Below are positions 1 through 4,351 of a stretch of 7,094 bases of DNA, piece by piece; position 1 is the stretch's first letter; the number at the start of each line of letters is the position of its first letter. The stretch lies in assembly GCA_033763635.1 (NCBI GenBank), contig JANRKG010000226.1, positions 1 through 7,094 on the forward strand, in the 5' to 3' direction. A program made the position numbers and the translations under genes. This DNA is from JANRKG01 sp033763635 (GTDB lineage: Bacteria > Cyanobacteriota > Cyanobacteriia > GCF-001939115). Below the pieces are notes generated by a model. The model was given only the letters and a program-made list of their open reading frames with translations. It made no database searches and was not told where the DNA came from.

Positions 1-684
1 AGAACGATCCCATAACCGGGAAACCTGACCTCGAATCTGGGCAAACTCTACCGTTCGACTTAAGAGCAGCAAGCCTCCAGCCAGGGTCAAATATTGACCC
101 ATTGCCGTTGAGAGTCCTGCCCCCGTACTGGCCCAACCTGAACGCACAATCAACCAGTAATCTAACACCACCGTAGCGATACTATTGATTGCTGTGAGAA
201 TCAGGACATCCCTACCCTGCGATCGCCCCAACAACCAGCCAAGGATGACAAAGTTCAATAGGGTTGCAGGGGCACCCCAAATCATCGCCTTGTAAAACGC
301 CTGTCCTGCCGCTTCCACCTCCGGAGGGGCGCTGAGAATGGCGAATCCCAGATGTCGCAGGGGCACCTGCAAAATGAGAATTCCCACGCCCAACAGCAGT
401 GCCAGGATGCCATGGCGTAGTCCAATCAGCAGGATCTCAGATTCATCGTCTCGCCCCATTGCCTGAGCCGTCATTCCAGTGGTGCTCATGCGGAGGAACC
501 CAAATGTCCAGTACAGGTAGTTGAACAGAACGGTTGCCAGAGCCACGCCCGCTAGATGGCGGATTTCTGCTAAGTGCCCCAGGAAGGCGATGTCCAGCAG
601 TCCCGCGATCGGCACCAGCAGGTTCGAGAGGATGTTGATGGCTGCGAGTTTGAGAAAGGGTTGGAGAAAGGCGGGTCGTTGCAA
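1..684 (-). CDS. MATE family efflux transporter, DinF subfamily (partial, runs off the left edge)
   Basis: This is the N-terminal half of a MATE (multidrug and toxin extrusion) inner-membrane antiporter, which exports small organic compounds in exchange for cations. 228 codons are visible, against about 440-450 in the whole family, so the C-terminal half lies outside the window. Family signatures of DinF-type MATEs are clear: NILSNLLVPIAGLLDIAFLG at residues 18-37 (first helix), LAGVALATVLFNYLYW at 44-59, GFLRMSTTGMTAQAMGR at 62-78, and further hydrophobic helices near 84-106, 137-152, 160-180 and 188-208. The start is uncertain. I give the TTG at 682-684, the only usable start codon after an in-frame TGA at 706-708. 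A more natural ATG lies in frame at 715-717 but reads MKT and then stops. Neither start has a strong Shine-Dalgarno sequence. The neighbour at 738 is divergent. The transported substrate cannot be read from the sequence. Confidence 0.88.
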   Translation of the reverse strand, partial: MQRPAFLQPFLKLAAINILSNLLVPIAGLLDIAFLGHLAEIRHLAGVALATVLFNYLYWTFGFLRMSTTGMTAQAMGRDDESEILLIGLRHGILALLLGVGILILQVPLRHLGFAILSAPPEVEAAGQAFYKAMIWGAPATLLNFVILGWLLGRSQGRDVLILTAINSIATVVLDYWLIVRSGWASTGAGLSTAMGQYLTLAGGLLLLSRTVEFAQIRGQVSRLWDRS

Positions 685-737
685 AGGAAGTACAGGATAA
701 TGAGGTCAAGTTTTCATTGTGCCGAATTCTTACCCGT

Positions 738-1088
738 ATGGTCCGCATCCGATCGCCCCAACTGCCTCCAACTTTGCTCTGGCTGAACTGCGATCGTCCC
801 CTTTCGCTCAAAGAATTGCGTGGGCAGATTATGCTGCTCGTCTTCTGGACTTATGGGTGTATTAGCATGTCATTCCTGACTTACAATCACAAAACTAAGC
901 AGGTGCATTCTGTAACGGGAGAATGCCGCACGGTAGCGGCTCCTGGATGGGTGGATGGAATCGGAGCCGATGCCTGTTTCTCAGACCCCTCTGATCGTCT
1001 TTACATTGCGGATACCAACAACCATGCGATTCGCTGTCTGAACCTGGGGTCTCTCGCTGTCATGACCTTGACGCTCCCTGGTCTGTGT
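738..1088 (+). pseudogene. Thioredoxin-like / NHL-repeat protein, internally deleted remnant
   Basis: This open frame joins two distant pieces of a thioredoxin-fold plus NHL beta-propeller protein (NHLRC2-like family, about 500 residues in cyanobacteria). From ATG 738-740 the first piece reads RSPQLPPTLLWLNCDRPLSL then LKELRGQ and LVFWTYGCIS, the start of the thioredoxin domain. It breaks inside the motif that in relatives is WTYGCINCMH, so the second cysteine of CxxC is lost. It then continues directly with TYNHKTKQVHSVTGECRTV, PGWVDGIGADACFSDPS and DRLYIADTNNHAIRCLNL, which are late NHL blades. A shorter second loss is likely between FSDPS and DRLY, where relatives carry a few more residues. 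Recognisable homology ends at LTLPGLC, about 1088. The frame stays open to 1184, but that tail lies over the convergent tetR gene. Several hundred codons of a normal gene are missing, so it is almost certainly non-functional. Family assignment is from memory of its conserved motifs. Confidence 0.8.
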
Positions 1089-1101
1089 ACTCATTGGATG
1101 G

Positions 1102-1716
1102 CTATGGTTCATCTGTGTCAGCCACTGCCTGCACCAGAGACGCAATTGCAGCTTCAATTCTTTGCCACCCAGATACAGAGCTAAAATCAATCCCTAAAAA
1201 CGTTGAATTCACTTTAGATCGCAAGACCAGGTAAACGAGTCCGGCAATTAAGATGGCACTCATGGCAGGGACATCTTTATCAGGCGGAAAGGCAAACTTT
1301 TGGTTGAGGAATTTGAGGCTGTCCATCCCCAAGCGATCGCGCACCTGGGCTAACTCCTGAGTTAACTCGTTCCCTTCCAACAGTTCCCACCGCAAAATCT
1401 CCTGGGTAATGGTTCGCTGTTGCAGATCCCGCATAAATCGAATGAGTAGTACATCCATCCATTGGTCTAACGATTCTGCCTGAATGCTTGATTCATCCCC
1501 GACCAGTTCTTCAACCGTGAGCCAATAGTTGCCTTCCTGACCAAAGGCTTGCAACAGGGTCGGCAGATTCTCGAAATATCGATAAATCAAGACTTTATCG
1601 ACACCCGCTTCACGGGCGATTGCATTTACCCCTAATTGCCGAAATCCTGACTCTGCTAGCAATTTACCAACGGCTGCCAATATTTTCGCTTTCGTTTCTT
1701 CTTTGTCTCGCGCCAT
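1102..1716 (-). CDS. TetR/AcrR family transcriptional regulator
   Basis: This is a 204-residue ligand-responsive repressor of normal TetR length. The N-terminal DNA-binding domain covers residues 1-50: helix 1 is EETKAKILAAVGKLLAESGF, and the helix-turn-helix with its recognition helix is LGVNAIAREAGVDKVLIYRY followed by F, the classic TetR pattern ending in YxYF. Residues 51-204 form the variable ligand-binding and dimerisation domain, with a hydrophobic helix (SAILIAGLVYLVL) near the C-terminus. I chose the ATG at 1714-1716 because homology begins at MARDKEETKAK; a longer frame to 1788 would add 24 residues that overlap the operators. It is divergent from the thioesterase operon at 1793, and the 76 bp between them holds two palindromic sites, so autoregulation and repression of that operon are likely (inference). 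The 3' end approaches the NHL pseudogene convergently. The ligand is unknown. Confidence 0.93.
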   Translation of the reverse strand: MARDKEETKAKILAAVGKLLAESGFRQLGVNAIAREAGVDKVLIYRYFENLPTLLQAFGQEGNYWLTVEELVGDESSIQAESLDQWMDVLLIRFMRDLQQRTITQEILRWELLEGNELTQELAQVRDRLGMDSLKFLNQKFAFPPDKDVPAMSAILIAGLVYLVLRSKVNSTFLGIDFSSVSGWQRIEAAIASLVQAVADTDEP

Positions 1717-1728
1717 GAATCTGCTCAA

Positions 1729-1757
1729 CTGACTTGTCACCAATAGGTGACTATGAT
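1729..1757 (+). promoter_or_regulatory. Candidate sigma-70-type promoter for the thioesterase operon
   Basis: A -35-like CTGACT (1729-1734) is separated by 17 bp from a good -10, TATGAT (1752-1757). The spacer is occupied almost exactly by operator 1, and the expected start point at about 1764 falls in operator 2. The -10 is near consensus and the -35 is only a 4/6 match. On the opposite strand TATCAT (1753-1758) could serve as the -10 for tetR, but I see no good -35 for it. Confidence 0.42.
1736..1751. promoter_or_regulatory. Candidate TetR operator 1
   Basis: The sequence GTCACCAATAGGTGAC is a perfect inverted repeat with 6-base arms (GTCACC/GGTGAC) and a 4-base centre. It lies between tetR (start 1716) and the thioesterase (start 1793), 19 bp upstream of the tetR ATG, and falls inside the 17-bp spacer of the candidate plus-strand promoter. 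TetR proteins typically bind palindromes of this size between divergent genes. The match to a second copy at 1763-1778 strengthens the call. Confidence 0.72.
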
Positions 1758-1762
1758 AGCTT

Positions 1763-1778
1763 GTCACTGGACGGTGAC
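1763..1778. promoter_or_regulatory. Candidate TetR operator 2
   Basis: The sequence GTCACTGGACGGTGAC has the same GTCAC-N6-GTGAC layout as the site at 1736-1751, and both are preceded by TT and followed by T. The centres are 27 bp apart. The site overlaps the predicted transcription start of the thioesterase operon and ends 14 bp before its ATG, so bound repressor would block initiation (inference). Confidence 0.7.
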
Positions 1779-1792
1779 TTTGGGACAAGGGA

Positions 1793-2236
1793 ATGCAAAC
1801 AGTTTGCTTTGAGATGGAAGTCTACTCCTTCCAAATTGATTTCATTGGGCACATGAACAATACCGTCTATGTGCAATGGATGGAAATTGGACGAACCAAA
1901 TTACTAGAGGCGATCGGGATGCCGACGCACGAAATTTTTCAGCGAGGCTTTGTCCCCGTGTTGGTGCAAACGAACATCCTCTACAAATCACCTCTGTATT
2001 TGGGCGATCGAGTTCAAATCGAGCTATGGATTTCTGAATTGCGAAATGCTTCTGCGATTATGCAATTCCGCTTTACCAACGCTCAAGGCACGTTAGCCGC
2101 AGAAGGATGGCAAAAAGGGCTGTTTGCCGATCGAGAAACCATGCGACCCAGACGGTTGCGGGCGGAGGAACGAATCTTGTTTTTACCCTTTGTCCACTCA
2201 ACCGATATTAATCAACCCGAAAATGTTCTGAGATGA
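1793..2236 (+). CDS. Acyl-CoA thioesterase, 4HBT hot-dog fold family
   Basis: This is a 147-residue single hot-dog domain protein of the 4-hydroxybenzoyl-CoA thioesterase / YbgC / FadM-like group, predicted to be cytoplasmic and to hydrolyse acyl-CoA or acyl-ACP thioesters. The family's active-site segment is plain at residues 16-34, DFIGHMNNTVYVQWMEIGR: Asp16 is at the usual catalytic position, with the conserved GHxNN, Y and E/R residues after it. The rest follows the fold: a beta strand at FVPVLVQTNILYKSPLYLGD, then RVQIELWISELRNASAIMQF and a final strand around TLAAEGWQKGLFAD. Length is normal. The ATG at 1793 is preceded by GGGACAAGGGA, a plausible ribosome site. It is the first gene of a two-gene operon with the membrane protein at 2273 (36 bp gap) and is divergent from tetR, with two candidate operators in the promoter. 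The acyl substrate cannot be inferred. Confidence 0.9.
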   Translation: MQTVCFEMEVYSFQIDFIGHMNNTVYVQWMEIGRTKLLEAIGMPTHEIFQRGFVPVLVQTNILYKSPLYLGDRVQIELWISELRNASAIMQFRFTNAQGTLAAEGWQKGLFADRETMRPRRLRAEERILFLPFVHSTDINQPENVLR

Positions 2237-2272
2237 CTCCTATCAAACGATTCTAGCCAGGAAGCTACAGAC

Positions 2273-2683
2273 ATGAACGTTAAAGCCAGTGCTCAAACTA
2301 CCTTAGAGTTAATTTTGATTGCCAGTATTGTTTCTACTGCCATTCACTTCACGGATAATTACCGATTTATTGAGCTTTATCCTCAACCTGCCTGGATCAC
2401 GGCTCCATCTATTTATCAATCCTGGATTATTCTGACTCTCATTGGGATGATTGGATATTGGCTGTATCGATCGAGAAAGTTTTGGTTTGCCTATCTCTGT
2501 CTCGGCATTTATTCTCTAACAGGTCTGGCCAGTCCGGGGCACTACCTTTACGGTTCCTGGTCTCAATTCTCGTTCAAAATGCACCTGTTTATCTGGACAG
2601 ATGCAATTACAAGTTTAGCAGTCTTGGGTTTCGTGGTCTGGTCATTACTATTTCTGAAGGAATGGCAACCAACTGAGCCATAG
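2273..2683 (+). CDS. Four-helix integral membrane protein of unknown function
   Basis: This is a 136-residue hydrophobic protein with four likely membrane helices at about residues 9-26, 46-65, 70-88 and 105-128. I cannot place it in a named family. Polar residues in or at the edges of the helices stand out and may be functional: HFTDN at 25-29, SPGHYLYG at 87-94, and KMHLFIWTDA at 102-111, giving three histidines and two aspartates. A bound metal or a proton-linked role is possible but only inference. The ATG is preceded by AGGAAG with an 8-base gap, a good ribosome site. It follows the thioesterase by 36 bp on the same strand and is very likely co-transcribed with it under TetR control, which suggests a job in the same stress or lipid response. 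Its base and codon use match the thioesterase. Confidence 0.8.
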   Translation: MNVKASAQTTLELILIASIVSTAIHFTDNYRFIELYPQPAWITAPSIYQSWIILTLIGMIGYWLYRSRKFWFAYLCLGIYSLTGLASPGHYLYGSWSQFSFKMHLFIWTDAITSLAVLGFVVWSLLFLKEWQPTEP

Positions 2684-2844
2684 TATGAAGGTCGAACGAA
2701 TGACGGTAAAAACAATCTCATTCGGAAGTTACCGAAAAAAGACTGTAGCTTTCGGCAATGACCCAGGTTAGACCGTTGTTGAAAGTTTCCTGATTGGTTA
2801 TTCCTTCCCGTTCTAAATCCGCAATTTAAAGGGACGTTCGCCCA
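2684..2844. other. Intergenic stretch with an unidentified coding-like fragment
   Basis: No full gene is visible. On the minus strand, 2718-2825 is free of stops for 35 codons and reads like decayed protein (IADLEREGITNQETFNNGLT then WVIAESY), bounded by stops on both sides and without a start codon. I do not recognise the family. A short inverted repeat, TTCGG-N6-CCGAA, at 2721-2736 lies within it. Confidence 0.3.
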
Positions 2845-3120
2845 ATGCTGCTGGCTGTGCTTGTCTCTCTGGGAGCAGGCATCGTCAGCTATTTTCTGAT
2901 TTCCTCCCTGATGCTATGGACAATCAACGTCGCAGATGAGGAAGGGCATGGACCTGACCCCGGTAGCCTCGAATGGCAAAACGCGATTACCAAAACAGCA
3001 GAAACTCGACACAACCGAGACGTTACCCTTGCAGTGGCTATCAGCATCTTGAGCCTTCCAGCTTGCCTATCCCTCACTCGCCAACTAACTCACCGGAATG
3101 GTTTTTCTTCACGAGGGTAA
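2845..3120 (+). CDS. Small hypothetical membrane protein
   Basis: This is a 91-residue ORF that I do not recognise. Residues 1-28 form a strongly hydrophobic N-terminal helix (LLAVLVSLGAGIVSYFLISS), followed by a polar loop rich in acidic residues (ADEEGHGPDPG, 30-40), a stretch rich in Q, K and R, and a second hydrophobic segment at about 60-77 (VTLAVAISILSLPACLSL). This fits a two-helix membrane protein. AAAGGGA lies about 11 bases before the ATG as a possible ribosome site. Its last 31 bases overlap the 3' end of the convergent lectin-like gene, in a stretch where that gene also loses its family pattern, so one or both 3' ends may have been altered by a rearrangement. It is 161 bp downstream of the thioesterase operon; co-transcription is not evident. 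Confidence 0.5.
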   Translation: MLLAVLVSLGAGIVSYFLISSLMLWTINVADEEGHGPDPGSLEWQNAITKTAETRHNRDVTLAVAISILSLPACLSLTRQLTHRNGFSSRG

Positions 3121-3497
3121 GATGTCTCCCCAGCAACTTTTACAAAAATCGTGTTCAGCCAGGATTCATTGTCCTTCTCAACACCACAATCCCACAAATG
3201 AATTGGGTTGCCATTATCCCAGCCAGGGTCCTTCTTCTGTAAACATTTCTTTGGGTTGGCTTTAGCTCGGATCTGACCTGTTTTAGAATCATAAACCCAG
3301 GACTCATTATTCTTTTCAACACCGCAATCCCACAAATGAATTGGGTTGCCATTGTCCCAGCCAGGGTCCTTCTTCTGTAAACACTTGTTGGAGTTAGCAG
3401 CCAATCCCAACGTGTAATCAGGTGATTCAGCCATTGATGGGATAGCAGATAAACAAGCTAGCACTGCTAGAAGTGATACAACTAAATTTTGCTTCAT
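3090..3497 (-). CDS. Secreted ricin-type beta-trefoil lectin-like protein, two repeats, aberrant C-terminus
   Basis: This is a 135-residue exported protein. Residues 1-23 are a classic signal peptide (MKQ, then LVVSLLAVLACLSAIPSMA), with predicted cleavage after SMA. The mature part holds two copies of the ricin-B repeat. Each runs CLQKKDPGWDNGNPIHLWDC and then GVEK(N/D)NESW, at residues 39-67 and 85-113; NESW replaces the usual QxW motif, and Cys39-Cys58 and Cys85-Cys104 are the expected disulphides. The linker YDSKTGQIRAKANPKK is typical of the fold. A full beta-trefoil needs three repeats. Here, after the second ESW, the pattern is lost and the tail (LNTIFVKVAGETSYPREEKP) resembles nothing in the family, so the third lobe seems to be missing. 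The start at 3495-3497 is chosen for the signal peptide; a longer frame to 3557 exists. No clear ribosome site is seen. Sugar binding is possible but untested by sequence. Confidence 0.75.
   Translation of the reverse strand: MKQNLVVSLLAVLACLSAIPSMAESPDYTLGLAANSNKCLQKKDPGWDNGNPIHLWDCGVEKNNESWVYDSKTGQIRAKANPKKCLQKKDPGWDNGNPIHLWDCGVEKDNESWLNTIFVKVAGETSYPREEKPFR
3160..3245. repeat. Intragenic direct repeat, copy 1 (lectin-like gene)
   Basis: These 86 bases match 3298-3383 with 6 differences by eye (about 93% identity), offset by 138 bp, which is 46 codons. The identity is higher than protein conservation alone requires, which points to a recent internal duplication or gene conversion of one trefoil lobe. 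Confidence 0.85.
3298..3383. repeat. Intragenic direct repeat, copy 2 (lectin-like gene)
   Basis: This is the partner of 3160-3245. It encodes the first lobe of the lectin-like protein on the minus strand. Only one of the differences changes an amino acid (Asn/Asp before NESW), so the copies have diverged almost entirely at silent positions. Confidence 0.85.
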
Positions 3498-3657
3498 AGA
3501 ATTGAGCCGTGTAGCTCTGTACAAAGTTTGAAAGAGAGCTTTTCGATACCAGCACAACAGTAATAAGATTACGCTTTTCCTTTTCTCTTACCGGCAAAGT
3601 GCCAAGTGTCACACTCTCCAGCTCAATAATACACGGAAATTACTGAGGCTGAACTTT

Positions 3658-3846
3658 ATGAAGCAAAAGTACTTAGAACTTCACTTGTCGTGGGCCAGAG
3701 AAGGAGAAGGGGGCATTTATCCCAGTCTGGTCTTAATGATTTCAACCCTGTCGTTTGAACAACTGGACGAGGTGGGGATTGCCCTACCAGGTTTTACCTC
3801 AGAAGCCGATTTGAGAAACTGGTTGCAGAGCCGCCATCTTTGCTAA
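3658..3846 (+). CDS. DUF4351 domain fragment, probable remnant of an Rpn-family nuclease gene
   Basis: The 62-residue ORF ends in a recognisable DUF4351 tail: ISTLSFEQLDEVGIALPGF followed by TSEADLRNWL. Relatives read roughly I..LS.EQLE.LGEALLDF....DL..WL. In cyanobacteria this small domain is the C-terminus of much longer Rpn / PD-(D/E)XK-type putative transposase-nucleases of about 250-330 residues. Here the nuclease domain is absent, and the first half of DUF4351 is also degenerate: AREGEGGIYPSLVLM sits where a run like LARRFG... is expected, so an internal deletion has probably joined two parts. No strong ribosome site precedes the ATG. The best reading is a dead fragment that happens to stay open. 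A free-standing small protein is the alternative. Confidence 0.55.
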   Translation: MKQKYLELHLSWAREGEGGIYPSLVLMISTLSFEQLDEVGIALPGFTSEADLRNWLQSRHLC

Positions 3847-4156
3847 AGGGGCGATCGTCGTTCTGAATCTGAACATCAACAGTGGATTCCTCCTACCGCT
3901 CAGGTTGGTGCTCTTGCAGTTTGGTTTTGAGGTGCAGCAGCCCTTACGATCGAATGTGGCGAACTTCGGGATGCGAAACGGTTGATGCCCCAAAACACCC
4001 TACAACGATTGGTTCAATTAGTGAAAAGTTGGGTTTAGCTTGTGGCAATGGCTTGCGTTCCAGGTGGTAAAGCAGTTCAGCCGCCGTTGTGCCCGATACC
4101 CATGACTGAGATTGTGTACCTGAGAAGTCATCATCGGGGTATCGATCAAGATTGCT
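3847..4156. other. Gene-free stretch with broken reading frames
   Basis: No complete gene is supported. A plus-strand frame around 3878-4036 reads QQWIPPTAQVGALAVWF, stop, then AALTIECGELRDAKRLMPQ and TLQRLVQLVKSWV, stop. This looks like an eroded coding sequence, but I cannot name the family. No RNA gene or terminator is evident. Confidence 0.3.
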
Positions 4157-4291
4157 CTAATATTTTCCCTGTAGAGGTTGTTGCTGGGGTCCCTCTACAG
4201 GGGTTTCCTGAACCTTAAAGTAAGTCAGTGTCCTATACTTCAAAACGCACTGATTCCGGGTCGAGGCACTGACAGCAGGAGGCTTCTCCAT
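4157..4291 (-). CDS. Short ORF resembling a DUF4278 protein (possible remnant)
   Basis: The 44-codon ORF contains LKYRTLTYFKV at residues 17-27 and ends PLQGKY. DUF4278 is a small cyanobacterial domain built around L.YRG..Y and a following GKYRG. The spacing between the two motifs here fits, but the invariant-looking glycine of YRG is replaced by threonine and the protein stops at GKY. AGGTGG lies three bases before the ATG as a possible ribosome site. It is on the same strand as the hydrolase gene, 60 bp downstream of it, so it could be co-transcribed. It may be a real small protein, a truncated DUF4278 gene or chance resemblance. The 11-bp inverted repeat at 4167-4202 lies inside its 3' half. 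Confidence 0.35.
   Translation of the reverse strand: MEKPPAVSASTRNQCVLKYRTLTYFKVQETPVEGPQQQPLQGKY
4167..4202. repeat. Inverted repeat, 11-bp perfect stem
   Basis: CCCTGTAGAGG at 4167-4177 pairs perfectly with CCTCTACAGGG at 4192-4202 around a 14-base loop. The hairpin is followed by only three Ts on the plus strand and by As on the minus strand, so it is not a textbook intrinsic terminator. It lies downstream of the hydrolase and could still stall or protect transcripts, or be a trace of a mobile-element end. Confidence 0.6.
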
Positions 4292-4351
4292 AGGCCACCT
4301 GATTTTTAACAGGGCAATGGGCAGTATCCCCTCAGACTGGAGTTCCAGACA

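Noticed and set aside
443..811. 122-codon ORF on the minus strand
   Set aside because: It is an out-of-frame shadow of the MATE gene; the MATE frame has strong family motifs and this one does not.
981..1190. 69-codon minus-strand ORF between tetR and the NHL remnant
   Set aside because: It is a shadow of the NHL remnant and the tetR end in another frame, with no recognisable motif.
2721..2736. Hairpin TTCGG-N6-CCGAA as a terminator of the thioesterase operon
   Set aside because: The stem is only 5 bp and is followed by As on the plus strand; on the minus strand the T-run precedes the stem instead of following it.
3160..3383. Two 86-bp repeats as a CRISPR array
   Set aside because: There are only two copies, they are far too long for CRISPR repeats, and they encode the lobes of the lectin-like protein.
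3882..4070. 62-codon plus-strand ORF in the gene-poor region
   Set aside because: Serine-, cysteine- and arginine-rich composition, no ribosome site and no motif; another frame of the same strand looks more like eroded coding sequence.
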